This document shows, piece after piece, positions 9,736-18,614 of a stretch of DNA of 64,000 nt. The position numbers were made by a program, and so were the translations under genes. A model generated the notes under the pieces. The model saw only the letters and a program-made list of their open reading frames with translations. It was not told the DNA's origin and ran no database searches. Every line of letters begins with the position of its first letter. Positions within the stretch are counted from its first letter, which is position 1. Source of the stretch: Peribacillus simplex (GTDB lineage: Bacteria; Bacillota; Bacilli; Bacillales; DSM-1321); assembly GCF_001578185.1 (NCBI RefSeq), contig NZ_CP011008.1, positions 3,996,001 through 4,060,000 of the forward strand. The letters run 5' to 3'.

Positions 9736-9838
9736 AGACAGCATCTCCTTCAGGTTGCCTAACTTTTTTTAATGTCCTTTACAAAGGGGACAATTCAGAC
9801 ATACCTAGCCTTTTTATAAAGGATGTTTAATTAATTCC

Positions 9839-11008
9839 TTATCCGGAAATTTGGTTTGTAGGACTATACATATAGTTTCTTAGTAAAATAAATACCAACC
9901 CTAATATTAACGATAATAATCCCACTAATACGACGTATTGTGTACCTAATTCTGAAATAAATAATCCACCTGCAGCTGTACCAATTGTTGTTCCAAAGTT
10001 AACGGATGATAAAAATAATCCATTAGCGAAATCAGGAGCTTCTGGAGCTGAAGACGTAATCCAATATTGATTAATATTAGTTCCTATACCAGCCAATATT
10101 CCCCAAATTAAAGTAATGATAGCCATAGGAAAAGTAAACTGTCCAAATAAGAATAATATGATATAAACGGCTCCCAATGCAAAAGGAAAAGACACTACAG
10201 ATTTGATGGCATCTTTAGTAAGTAACTTCCCTGCCACAATGTTTCCAATAATATTTGCCCCCCCGAATATGACTAACATTAAACTAATCGATTTCCCGGA
10301 GGTATTCGTAACGGTTTTAAGATACTCAGCAAAATAACTATACACCCCAAATACGGCTGAATTTAGTAAAATGACAGCAACAATGGAAAGCCAAGTAATT
10401 GGTTTTTTTAATACCGATAATTGAGCTCCGTAAGAAAGTCTTTCTTTAACAGGCATAGAAGGGAAAAATGCTAATGTAGCCATAAATACTATAACGTTCA
10501 CAATGGCAAAAAATGCCATTGATATTTGAAATGAAACTGTGCTGGCCAGAAAACTTGCGATAGGTACACCAAGTACCATTCCCGCAGATACTCCAATAAA
10601 AACTTTTGAAACAGCTTTTGGAGCTTCTTCTTTACGAACTGAGTTAGCAGCCAATGTAAAAGCTGCTGAAAAATAGATTGGATGAAAAATGGCTGGTATC
10701 ACACGCGCAATTATTGCAATGGCAAAGTTAGATGTAAATATAGAGACAATGTTACCTAGAATGAAAATTCCAAGTACAAGTAACATTGCCTTCTTGCGAT
10801 TTATCCCCGAAAATAATAACGGCATAGTTGGACCAGACATTGAAACAGTAAGTGCGAAGAGACTCACCAGCCACCCGGCCTTAGATACACTGATATGAAA
10901 GTGATCAGCAATGTAGGGTAATATCCCTATAACCCCCATTTCAGTATTTATGATGCCGAAAGCCCCTATCATCAATATATATATAAGTAAATTATTTCGT
11001 TTAAGCAA
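9839..11008 (-). CDS. MFS transporter, DHA1 type (AraJ/NepI-like)
   Basis: This 12-helix major facilitator of about 389 residues carries the DHA1 signature in the first half (NTEMGVIGILPYIADHFHIS, GWLVSLFALTVSMSGP), then RVIPAIFHPIYFSAAF. Relatives export nucleosides, sugars or drugs; the substrate cannot be inferred here. The start appears to be TTG at 11008, eight bases after AGGAG. It is a single-gene unit, with the lipoprotein gene upstream on the same strand about 135 bp away. It is more AT-rich than its neighbours, and insertion debris lies on its downstream side. Confidence 0.85.
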   Translation of the reverse strand: MLKRNNLLIYILMIGAFGIINTEMGVIGILPYIADHFHISVSKAGWLVSLFALTVSMSGPTMPLLFSGINRKKAMLLVLGIFILGNIVSIFTSNFAIAIIARVIPAIFHPIYFSAAFTLAANSVRKEEAPKAVSKVFIGVSAGMVLGVPIASFLASTVSFQISMAFFAIVNVIVFMATLAFFPSMPVKERLSYGAQLSVLKKPITWLSIVAVILLNSAVFGVYSYFAEYLKTVTNTSGKSISLMLVIFGGANIIGNIVAGKLLTKDAIKSVVSFPFALGAVYIILFLFGQFTFPMAIITLIWGILAGIGTNINQYWITSSAPEAPDFANGLFLSSVNFGTTIGTAAGGLFISELGTQYVVLVGLLSLILGLVFILLRNYMYSPTNQISG

Positions 11009-11144
11009 AAAGCAACTCCTATCTTCAATTATTTACAATTAGGCAGAAACGTTTCTCCACCTTCTTATGCAGGTTCAGGCATTGTATCAAAACAAACTAC
11101 TGAGATCTTAATTCATCATATCCCCCCTTCCGATCATCCTCTTT

Positions 11145-11702
11145 TTAATCAAGTTTTTCGATTGTAACTTTAAAATCGTCATTTATGCTTTTAAGTTTTT
11201 CTACTCCAGATTCGATCTTACCTAATTTGATCAATCCATTTGAAAGCCCATGATCCCCATAAAATAAAGTAATATTTCCCCAAGGGGAAAAATAAGCAAA
11301 GTCTCCAACTGAAGGGTCACTGCCAGATGGTGCGTCTTTAGTAGTTAATCTTTGGTCTAGGACACTAATTTTTTCGATATTCGCATAATCTTTAAAAGTA
11401 ACTGTTAATGGCAGTTGGTCAAAAAAATCTCTACTTGTTGGATTATCGTACAATTTCACAATTACTTTTTCGTTATTACATGTCAATTTCACTCTAACGT
11501 CTTGCATATTATTAAGACCCTCATTATCTTCACTATTCTGATTGTCCGTTTTATCAGTTTTAACTACATTATTAGTACTTGAATTAGTATTTACATTGTC
11601 ATTGCCCTTGATGTTTTTTTCATTATTACTACTGCCACAAGCTGTTAGAAACGTTGAAGTAGCCAATATAGATAAAAGAGTCCATTTATACCCTTTTCCC
11701 AT
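11145..11702 (-). CDS. Lipoprotein with cyclophilin-like fold domain
   Basis: The signal peptide ends in a lipobox (STFLTAC, cysteine ~22). A Ser/Asn/Thr-rich linker follows, then a domain matching the cyclophilin-like family: VIVKLYDNPTSRDFFDQLP, SGSDPSVGDFAYFSPWGN, ITLFYGDHGLSNGLIKLG. It is likely anchored to the outer face of the membrane. The function of the family is unsettled; peptidyl-prolyl isomerase activity should not be assumed. ATG at 11702 is chosen because AGGAGGGC precedes it; an upstream ATG at 11729 includes that site. Confidence 0.82.
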   Translation of the reverse strand: MGKGYKWTLLSILATSTFLTACGSSNNEKNIKGNDNVNTNSSTNNVVKTDKTDNQNSEDNEGLNNMQDVRVKLTCNNEKVIVKLYDNPTSRDFFDQLPLTVTFKDYANIEKISVLDQRLTTKDAPSGSDPSVGDFAYFSPWGNITLFYGDHGLSNGLIKLGKIESGVEKLKSINDDFKVTIEKLD

Positions 11703-11785
11703 CAATATGCCCTCCTGATTTTTATTCATAATTGCTTGGAAACTAACATAAATGAACAGGGATTATCCTAAAGACTGTTATTAGT

Positions 11786-11823
11786 AAAAAATTGCCCCCA
11801 ACAAGCTAAGAGGCAGTTTTTTA
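11786..11823 (-). terminator. Terminator of the SDR gene
   Basis: On the minus strand TGCCTC pairs with GGGGCA and is followed by a run of T. It lies between the SDR gene and the lipoprotein gene. Confidence 0.7.
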
Positions 11824-11848
11824 ATCATTTCGTTAATGGTAACTTCCA

Positions 11849-12595
11849 TTAGATAACTTGTTTCGTTGGGCGAATCAAGATTTCGCTTACCGCAACCGTT
11901 TCAGGTGTGCTAATCGCATAAGCCACTGCATCTGCGATATCGCTTGATTTCAAAGAAAAACCTTCTCCTGAATCCATAAGATTCTTTACCCATTCTTGAT
12001 CTTCAGGAGTATTAATTGTTGTATAAAGTTCAGTACTTACAGCACCTGGTGAAACAATAGTTGACCGAATATTATTTTCTCTTTCTTCCTGGCGCAGTCC
12101 CTCCATAATCGCTCTAACTGCAAACTTTGTACCGCAGTATACGGCAGATCCCGGGTAAACAACATGACCAGCTACGGAATCAGTTGAAATAATATGACCG
12201 GACTGTTGCTTTTTCATAATGGGTAATACAGCAGCCATTCCATTTAAAACACCCATAATGTTAATGTCTAACATTTGACGCCATTCATCAAAGCGTGTTT
12301 CCGAAAGTGGCGCAGTTGGCATGACTCCAGCATTGTTGTAGAGCACATCTACACGGCCATATTTTTCGACCGCCAAATCTATAACTGCTTGAACTTCCTC
12401 CTTTTTTGATACATCTGCAACAGCATAAGAAATTTCAGCATTTGGTAATGATTCAACAAGAGCTTTCAAGCGATCTTCACGACGAGCCGCAATCACTAAT
12501 TTCGCTCCTTCTTGTGCAAGTTTCTTGGTCGTTGCTTCACCAATCCCACTGGATGCACCCATAATAATAACAACTTTATCTTGAATATTAGACAT
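11849..12595 (-). CDS. Short-chain dehydrogenase/reductase
   Basis: This classical SDR has 248 residues. It has the cofactor loop GASSGIGEATTKKLA (residues ~13-27), the NNAG motif (VLYNNAGV) and a catalytic S/Y/K set in STDSVAGHVVYPG and AVYCGTKFA, where Y-x-x-x-K reads YCGTK. ARR after the second strand favours NADP(H). The substrate is unknown. Its upstream region shares a duplicated operator block with the TetR/hydrolase intergenic region at 14.2 kb, so both enzymes are probably controlled by the TetR protein at 14342. Confidence 0.9.
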   Translation of the reverse strand: MSNIQDKVVIIMGASSGIGEATTKKLAQEGAKLVIAARREDRLKALVESLPNAEISYAVADVSKKEEVQAVIDLAVEKYGRVDVLYNNAGVMPTAPLSETRFDEWRQMLDINIMGVLNGMAAVLPIMKKQQSGHIISTDSVAGHVVYPGSAVYCGTKFAVRAIMEGLRQEERENNIRSTIVSPGAVSTELYTTINTPEDQEWVKNLMDSGEGFSLKSSDIADAVAYAISTPETVAVSEILIRPTKQVI

Positions 12596-12627
12596 AATTA
12601 ATAACTCCCTTCCTTATGTGTATTGAA

Positions 12628-12800
12628 AAACTATAATAGTGGATATTTACTTCGCTTAACAAAGAAAATCACCATTTGTTGATTAATCAACATCCGTTTA
12701 TCATTATAAATAGAAACAGGATTCACTCACAATGGTTAAATGAACGCGATTTGTTGATTATTGAACAAACCAAATAAAAATGTTGATTATCTTTAGGGAA
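12628..12800. promoter_or_regulatory. Duplicated TetR operator/promoter block, copy A
   Basis: About 170 bp are closely similar to 14157-14325. The block contains the palindrome GTTGATTAATCAAC (12678-12691) and the inverted repeat TTTGTTgattattgAACAAA (12750-12769). It lies just upstream of the SDR gene. In copy B the same block precedes both the hydrolase and tetR. Confidence 0.75.
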
Positions 12801-12914
12801 GTATTGTCTTGTAAATTCATCTTCTCTTCGTCATATCCGCCAAGTATAATAAACGACATATGGTAATCCTTAACAAAACCCTTCAAATCTACATGGCGTA
12901 TGGAATTCTATTCA

Positions 12915-12956
12915 GACAAAAAAGTGTGAATCCCGACAAGAGATGCGGGATTCACT
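12915..12956 (-). terminator. Terminator of the alpha/beta hydrolase gene
   Basis: On the minus strand TGAATCCCG pairs with CGGGATTCA and is followed by CACTTTTTTG. Confidence 0.85.
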
Positions 12957-13004
12957 CAATGTACCATTGACACGCAAAGCTCTCTACGTCTTTCCACACA
13001 AGCC

Positions 13005-14108
13005 TTATTTTTTCTTCAGATTTTCTTTGAAGAACGACTCAAGCTTGTCAAAGGGGATTAAATTCACCCGATCGTACAGATCCACATGACCTGCGCCCGG
13101 AACAATGTAGAGTTCCTTCGGTTCGCCCGCTAGCTTGTAGGCGTCTTCGCTGAACTCTCTGGAATGAGCGTTTTCACCCGCGATGAAAAGCATGGGACGA
13201 GGAGAAATCGTCTCTATATCTTCGAATGGGTAGAAATTCATGAACTTGACGTTACTGGTAAGCGTCGGGTGTGTCGTGAGTTCAGGTGACGAACCTTTTG
13301 GGGTGAATTCGCCCCTTGGAGTGCGGTAGAAGTCATAAAACTCACGCTCAATGGCGGTCGAGTTTTCATTTAGCCCATGCACTGTTCCGCCGGTGTATTT
13401 GGTTTCACCGCCCGTGAACTCCACATAGCGTTGCTCGGCTGCCTCTGCAATGATTTTCTTTCTTTGCTCAAGTGTCAGGGAATGTTTAAGCCCATTACGA
13501 TTAGCAGCACCCATATCGTACATACTGACTGTCGCAACGGCTTTCATGCGCGGGTCGATCTTGGCTGCGCTGATGGCAAAGCTCCCGCTGCCACAAATCC
13601 CAAGAACACCAATCCGATCCCTGTCAACAAACGGCCGGGTGCCCAGAAAATCCACCGCAGCACTGAAATCCTCGGCATAGATATCCGGCGAAACAGCATT
13701 GCGAGGCTGACCCTCACTCTTTCCCCAGAAAGACAAATCCAAGGACAAAGTAACGAAACCCCGTTCAGCCATTTTTTGTGCATACAGATTCGCACTTTGT
13801 TCTTTTACTGCGCCCATAGGATGCCCGACAATGATCGCCGGATTTTTGGTGTTCTTCTTCAAACCTTTGGGAATAAAAAGATTCCCTGCAACTTTCATGT
13901 TGTATTGATTTTTAAACGAAACCTTCTTCATGTTTACCTTGTCGCTCTTGTAAAAGTTGTCTGCTCCATTGGACATGTCCGGCTTGTATGCAACGTCGGT
14001 CTTGGATGCAGCGTCAACGCCGGTCTTGAATGCAAAGGTGGCCGCGGATAAAAGCAGGCCCAGTGCTATCACTGTGAGTACACGCGTGATAATAGATTTT
14101 TTTTTCAT
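13005..14108 (-). CDS. Secreted alpha/beta hydrolase
   Basis: The protein has 367 residues, with a signal peptide (positively charged MKKK, hydrophobic core, processing after residue ~34). The hydrolase fold shows IIVGHPMGAVKEQ, the strand before the nucleophile, and the elbow GICGSGSFA, where serine follows CG. A late aspartate and histidine are in GAGHVDLYDR. This is close to YcjY-type hydrolases. AAAGGGTG precedes ATG at 14108. It is divergent from tetR, with shared operator-like palindromes between, so TetR control is likely. The substrate is unknown. Confidence 0.87.
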   Translation of the reverse strand: MKKKSIITRVLTVIALGLLLSAATFAFKTGVDAASKTDVAYKPDMSNGADNFYKSDKVNMKKVSFKNQYNMKVAGNLFIPKGLKKNTKNPAIIVGHPMGAVKEQSANLYAQKMAERGFVTLSLDLSFWGKSEGQPRNAVSPDIYAEDFSAAVDFLGTRPFVDRDRIGVLGICGSGSFAISAAKIDPRMKAVATVSMYDMGAANRNGLKHSLTLEQRKKIIAEAAEQRYVEFTGGETKYTGGTVHGLNENSTAIEREFYDFYRTPRGEFTPKGSSPELTTHPTLTSNVKFMNFYPFEDIETISPRPMLFIAGENAHSREFSEDAYKLAGEPKELYIVPGAGHVDLYDRVNLIPFDKLESFFKENLKKK

Positions 14109-14156
14109 TTTAAAATAACACCCTTTCTTTTTTTGTTTTTGTAAATCATTCTTTTG

Positions 14157-14325
14157 TAACTATAATGGTGACATTGACTTCGTTCAGAAAAGAAAACATC
14201 ATTGATTGATTAATCAACATCTGTTTATAATTATAAATAGAAACACGATGCTCTCAATGGTTAAATGAACGCAATTCGTTGATTACTCAACAAATCAATA
14301 AAAATTGTTGATTATTTTTAGGAAA
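14157..14325. promoter_or_regulatory. Duplicated TetR operator/promoter block, copy B
   Basis: This block lies between the hydrolase and tetR. It contains TTGATTAATCAA (14206-14217) and GTTGATTACTCAAC (14278-14291), with a further GTTGATTATT half-site near the tetR start. It matches copy A (12628-12800) through most of its length. Confidence 0.75.
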
Positions 14326-14341
14326 GTCTGGTGACCAAACA

Positions 14342-14887
14342 ATGGCGAAAATAGATAGAAGAATAATCAAAAGCCAAGAAGCCATTAAAAAGGCTCTAAT
14401 CGAACTGATGTCTGAAAAAAGTTTTGATGACATTACCATTCAGGATATTGCAGACAGAGCAAATGTTAATCGAGGAACCATCTATCTTCATTATTTAGAT
14501 AAATTTGATCTATTAGATAAAGTCATGGAAGAACATATAAAAAACATGAGTAATTTTTGTGAGTCGGCAACTGAAATGGATTATATAGAATCGACTGTAC
14601 ACTGTATGGAATACTTTAAGAGTAATTATTTATTCTTTTCGACGATGTTAGCGAGTGAAGGAGCTCCAAATTTTCGCAGTCAGTTCCTTAAGTTTAATAT
14701 CGAGGAGTTTAAGAAAGATGTGGACATAACAAAAGGAAAAAATCACAGTCAAAATGAAGATGTAATTGTTCAATTTATTGCAAATGCTTACGTAGGGGTA
14801 GTGGAATGGTGGTTAAAGAATGGAATGCCTTATCCACCTCGTGTCATGGCAGAAAAAGTGGGGGATTTGTTAGAGAGGATAGTATAA
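14342..14887 (+). CDS. TetR family transcriptional regulator
   Basis: This 181-residue repressor has the TetR helix-turn-helix near residues 25-55 (FDDITIQDIADRANVNRGTIYLHYLDKFDLL). The C-terminal ligand domain has no further match. It is transcribed away from the hydrolase gene. The palindromes in the gap, repeated upstream of the SDR gene, are the likely operators, giving autoregulation plus control of two enzymes. The inducer is unknown. Confidence 0.92.
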   Translation: MAKIDRRIIKSQEAIKKALIELMSEKSFDDITIQDIADRANVNRGTIYLHYLDKFDLLDKVMEEHIKNMSNFCESATEMDYIESTVHCMEYFKSNYLFFSTMLASEGAPNFRSQFLKFNIEEFKKDVDITKGKNHSQNEDVIVQFIANAYVGVVEWWLKNGMPYPPRVMAEKVGDLLERIV

Positions 14888-15038
14888 TTACTATTATGAA
14901 AAACCTTCTTAAATAAGTGTAGAAGAAACCTGAAGTGACTTTTACTAGGATAGTGGTCTCTTCTTACTTATTAAAATACAAATTGTGAATCATTGCACTT
15001 AAACTACCGGGTGGTTTAGTTGATTAAAGATTACTAAA

Positions 15039-15086
15039 AAAAGAATTCATTTTGAACTCTTTTTTCAAAATGAATTCTTTTTATTT
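15039..15086 (+). terminator. Terminator of tetR
   Basis: AAAGAATTCATTTTGAA and its inverse TTCAAAATGAATTCTTT form a long stem with an 8-nt loop, followed by TTTATTT. Confidence 0.9.
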
Positions 15087-15219
15087 ACGCTAAAAAGCTC
15101 AAATAATGTATCCTTTTTAAACATTTCCCGAGTTCGGCCCCCATATTTGGTCTTTTTCTTCGTCTATAAGCCTGCTGATTCCATAACTCCATTTACCACC
15201 TTTTGCCCGGTCTCCAATA

Positions 15220-15984
15220 CTACTGAATGATTTGCACATTCCCATATAAATAAGCTTCTTCCGGTGCCTTTATTTTCTTCGACTTTTTTAAATCGATCAC
15301 AGGTACGTCTTCCCCTTTATAGCTTCCTTTTTTTAATGTACCCGTAATGGTGTACCAATCATTCGTCTTCATCCCTTCTACATTCCCATTGACCATATAT
15401 CCATATAGCGTCGCATCCACTACACAGCAGGACATGGAGAGGCGGGAGATGGCCATTTGTTTTTCTGTAAAAGTATCCTCACGATATATGAACCCCGTAA
15501 GCTCTATTTCTTTCCCCTCGATCGTATCGAGGTTATTCAGTAAATCATCCAGTACCTCAAAGTAATTATCATCCGTAACGGTAATTTTCTCCCCATTCGT
15601 ATGTTTCCCTTTATCATACGAGCTTACCTTCTGTGGCTGCTGGTTCGCCATCCCTCTTTTCGCCAGCACTTCCCCGCTTAATGTAAAATCGGTCAGGATG
15701 AAGCCCAGAAGAATCGGAATGAAGAACAAACTATATTTCAGGACCAGCGCGGTTGGGGAAGACTCTCCGTCCGATTCACAATCACAATGATATACACCAT
15801 GTTTTTGTTTTTTCATACGGAGAAGACTGATCACTAAAAAAGCACAAAGCGCCGCCAATGCATATGGAACCATTTTGGGCGCAATCAATTTCGTTAAATG
15901 TCCCGAAACATACAATTTAAAAATCATGAGGCCCAGTCCAAGCAGCAGCAATCCCTCAAGTCTTTGGATAAAAAAACGTTTCAT
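15220..15984 (-). CDS. ycgQ: YcgQ-type protein (TIGR03943/DUF1980), permease partner
   Basis: The 254-residue protein has membrane helices at residues ~10-28, 37-55 and 88-106 and an extracytoplasmic C-terminal domain (GKEIELTGFIYREDTFTEKQ, SRLSMSCCVVDATLYGYMV, DWYTITGTLKKG). The Cys-Cys pair could bind metal. Its ATG overlaps the stop of the permease gene (TGATG), so the two are translationally coupled and probably form one transport system. The Zur box upstream of the pair points to zinc. Confidence 0.85.
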   Translation of the reverse strand: MKRFFIQRLEGLLLLGLGLMIFKLYVSGHLTKLIAPKMVPYALAALCAFLVISLLRMKKQKHGVYHCDCESDGESSPTALVLKYSLFFIPILLGFILTDFTLSGEVLAKRGMANQQPQKVSSYDKGKHTNGEKITVTDDNYFEVLDDLLNNLDTIEGKEIELTGFIYREDTFTEKQMAISRLSMSCCVVDATLYGYMVNGNVEGMKTNDWYTITGTLKKGSYKGEDVPVIDLKKSKKIKAPEEAYLYGNVQIIQ

Positions 15985-16994
15985 CAGAAGCCCCCCTTAC
16001 TGATCAATCCGCCTGCAATCAGGCATAGGCTGAAGACGACTGCGAAAACAAGCAAGACATATGTTACGACAAAGCTCCGTTTAAAGCAGGACATCATGAT
16101 CAAGATATTTTTCAAATCCAGCATGGGCCCAAATACAAGGAAACCCAGTATCGAACCTGGTAAAAAACTATTGGAAAAGGAAGCGGCAACGAATGCATCA
16201 GCAGATGAACAGAGTGAAAGCACAAACGCAATCCCCATCATCAATGCCGTGCCTTTTATCGGCGCCTGACCAATATCGGCCATTACGTTCCGATCCATAA
16301 GCACTTGAAATATACTGGCAAACAAAGCCCCGATGATAAAGTATCTGCCGACCATAAAAAATTCCTGTGAAGTATGATCAATGAAGCTTGTCCATTTAGT
16401 TGATCGAATATCATGTTCATGCCTGTGAACCACTTCAAATTTCTCCTCTTTCACCACATCTTTATTGCTGAATATATAAATGAATAAACCTACGATTACG
16501 GCTGTCAGGACGCAAAGAATGATTCTTCCATATAGAATGGACGGGTTATTTTGGAACGCATAATAAGTTGAGCCGAACACGATGACATTCAATATTGGGG
16601 CAGTTACGAGCAAGACAACACCTGCATGGACCGGGACACCCTTTTGAATCAATCTCCGTACGACCGGGATAATTGCACATTCGCAGACCGGTATGATCAG
16701 CGCTGCCCCTATCGCAGCAAAAATAGCTGTCATTGGTCGTTTTGGTATCATTCGCTGAATGATTTCTTCACTGATGAACAACTGGATGAACGAAGATGCA
16801 ATAGCACCCAGGAACAGGAAAGGAATCGATTCTAAAAACAACCCCAAAAACACGACGAACACAGAGTGAAGCATCGGGTAGCCCGAGAGATCAATCCCTT
16901 TTGGAATGAACACATCGCCTAGAAAAAAGAATGCCAGCAGCAAAAACAATAGAATCAATAACAGCAAATTATCCGTATAACGTTTCAAAAGCAT
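15984..16994 (-). CDS. ycgR: YcgR-type permease (YraQ/UPF0718, DUF318)
   Basis: This membrane protein of 336 residues has about eight or more segments. The family motif PVCECAIIPVVRRLIQKGVP with the conserved cysteine pair occurs near residue 105, with FGPMLDLKN later. Members are predicted permeases, some tied to metal or thiol compounds. ATG at 16994 is chosen, with GAGGTGG six bases before; the TTG six bases upstream would bury that site. A near-perfect Zur operator lies 16 bp upstream of the start, so expression should rise in zinc starvation. Confidence 0.87.
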   Translation of the reverse strand: MLLKRYTDNLLLLILLFLLLAFFFLGDVFIPKGIDLSGYPMLHSVFVVFLGLFLESIPFLFLGAIASSFIQLFISEEIIQRMIPKRPMTAIFAAIGAALIIPVCECAIIPVVRRLIQKGVPVHAGVVLLVTAPILNVIVFGSTYYAFQNNPSILYGRIILCVLTAVIVGLFIYIFSNKDVVKEEKFEVVHRHEHDIRSTKWTSFIDHTSQEFFMVGRYFIIGALFASIFQVLMDRNVMADIGQAPIKGTALMMGIAFVLSLCSSADAFVAASFSNSFLPGSILGFLVFGPMLDLKNILIMMSCFKRSFVVTYVLLVFAVVFSLCLIAGGLISKGGF

Positions 16995-17009
16995 GTTCAA
17001 CCACCTCGC

Positions 17010-17030
17010 AAATCATAATTATTACGATTT
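17010..17030. promoter_or_regulatory. Zur box upstream of ycgR-ycgQ
   Basis: The 21-bp palindrome has arms AAATCATAAT and ATTACGATTT around one T. It matches the Bacillus Zur consensus (TCGTAAT-N-ATTACGA) with one change in the left arm. Confidence 0.88.
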
Positions 17031-17113
17031 AAGTTCCGAATCGGTCTAGTATATTCTTTTGATAGGGTGAACATGACAAAAAACAAAAGAGAATGGAAGA
17101 CATTCCTCCACCC

Positions 17114-17782
17114 TCATTTATTTCTTCGATACAAATCCCTGCTCTTGTACCCTTCTCCTAAAATCGTTTTCATTTCCTGGCGCCGTTTCACTTGGGTCGC
17201 CTCTTGTTTTGCACTATACACGTAGCGAGCCCAATCTTTACGATAGCCTGGGGTAAGTGATTGATAGAACGCAAGCAAATCAGGGGAATCCTGTAAATCA
17301 TTCTCAATTTCAGAAATCATTTCGATATAATCATCCACCGATTGGCTTGCCTTGGTAGATGGACGGTTTCTATTTGCCGAATCCTCTTTCAGTCCGACTA
17401 CCGTAAAGATATCATCCAATCCAACCATACGTGCAAACTTCATGTCACTCGATCCGACATAACCGTTTTCATCCGCCCCAAGGCCTTGCATCAAATCATC
17501 ACGATGGATATATGCATCATATTCTTTATTTCCCTTCTTGGGATATGCCAAAAAGATATAACCGTTTTTACTCAGATAATTTTTCTCGATCACCTTACCC
17601 ACGATTCCTTTTAAAGAATCCATATCAAATACAAATGCAAATATAAGATCATATGCACCCTTAGTAAGCTCTGTATCGTAATCCGGCAGCTCCGCAAAAT
17701 AATCCGCCCTTGCTGGCAGATCCAAGACAGCCACCCGTTCATATTTATGTAAATTCAGTTTTTCGACTATTGTTTTAGCCAT
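17114..17782 (-). CDS. YdeI/OmpD-associated family protein
   Basis: The 222-residue protein has two parts. The N-terminal ~130 residues read as a methyltransferase-like/DUF3052-type fold (VAVLDLPARADYFAEL, DLIFAFVFDMDSL). The C-terminal ~70 residues match the YdeI tail (FYQSLTPGYRKDWARYVYSAKQ, RRQEMKTILGEG). Such proteins are cytosolic and of unknown role. ATG at 17782 follows GGGTG; two upstream ATGs are also possible. A weak hairpin with a T-rich tail lies downstream at 17091-17105. Confidence 0.72.
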   Translation of the reverse strand: MAKTIVEKLNLHKYERVAVLDLPARADYFAELPDYDTELTKGAYDLIFAFVFDMDSLKGIVGKVIEKNYLSKNGYIFLAYPKKGNKEYDAYIHRDDLMQGLGADENGYVGSSDMKFARMVGLDDIFTVVGLKEDSANRNRPSTKASQSVDDYIEMISEIENDLQDSPDLLAFYQSLTPGYRKDWARYVYSAKQEATQVKRRQEMKTILGEGYKSRDLYRRNK

Positions 17783-17861
17783 CGACATCACCCGTCCCAT
17801 TTCGTATAGTCTATTTTCAGTTTAAAAGTTTCCCATTTGGCCCGCAACTTTTCTTTCAATA

Positions 17862-17903
17862 AAAAAGCAAAAAAGACGAAGAGTGAACCTCCCGTCTTTT
17901 TTA
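17862..17903. terminator. Bidirectional terminator-like hairpin
   Basis: AAAAAAGACG and CGTCTTTTTT flank a 14-nt loop. It could end transcription from the small remnant ORF at 17925-18041 on the minus strand. Confidence 0.65.
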
Positions 17904-17924
17904 TTATAATCATTCTATTAGTAA

Positions 17925-18041
17925 TCAATCTTCTTCGAGTTTCTTTTTCCCTTTGAATGCTAGCGGTAAGTACATACTTAGCAATCATCTTTTAACGTAA
18001 TTTAATGGGACCGCCATCAACCATGCCCCGGCTGCAAGCAT
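17925..18041 (-). pseudogene. Small gene with a frameshift (candidate)
   Basis: On the minus strand ATG at 18041 opens MLAAGAWLMAVPLNYVKR followed by TGA. The next frame continues at once with LLSMYLPLAFKGKKKLEED and a stop. The two halves read like one small amphipathic or membrane-associated protein split by a one-base change. An AAGGGT motif precedes the ATG at a long distance. The family is not recognised. Confidence 0.3.
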
Positions 18042-18614
18042 ATGAATTTTTTTACCCTTCTCTTTTCAGATAATGAAGTGCCTTTATGATAAACTTATAT
18101 GGTAGAGTGTTATGAAAAGAAGAAACTCCTGGCCTGATCTTTTTTAACTCAGCTTATATGCAACATCCATGATTTCCGTTAAACAAGTAATGCGTCAATT
18201 GCAGGCATAAATCTAAGTTTTGTGCATAGCATGATAGGGTATCGATGCTCAAGAAAAATTCAAAACCCTGGAAATTCGGACCTGTCTTCAGATCTATTTC
18301 TTCCGCTAACAAGCAGAGCGAATCTTTGGAATCATGCTCATACCAATGAAACATGCCTTTTCGAGGTATCTCTTAACTCTTACTCAATAGACCTTCCTAA
18401 CAAGCATATGCCGCGCCCCTACAATCATGAATCACACATATTCCAGCAATGAATCGAAATCATGAATCCATTTGTTATCCAAATCGGTTTAAAGTTTTTT
18501 AAAATAATTTCCCATCGCCTTATTCGTCATGCAGTCCGATATCCCTTTATTTTCTTAAATACCAAAAAATCAGTGATGCTTTCAAATGGGGGTGCCACAA
18601 AAGGGGGAGTTCAC
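18042..18614. other. Intergenic region with no supported gene
   Basis: No ORF with a ribosome site, no terminator and no repeat could be supported here, apart from the ribosome site of the next gene. Confidence 0.5.

Noticed and set aside
15108..15230. 40-codon ORF starting inside the end of ycgQ (MCKSFSSIGDRAKGGKW...)
   Set aside because: The residue pattern is protein-like, but no spaced ribosome site is present and the start overlaps the end of ycgQ. Not enough to call.
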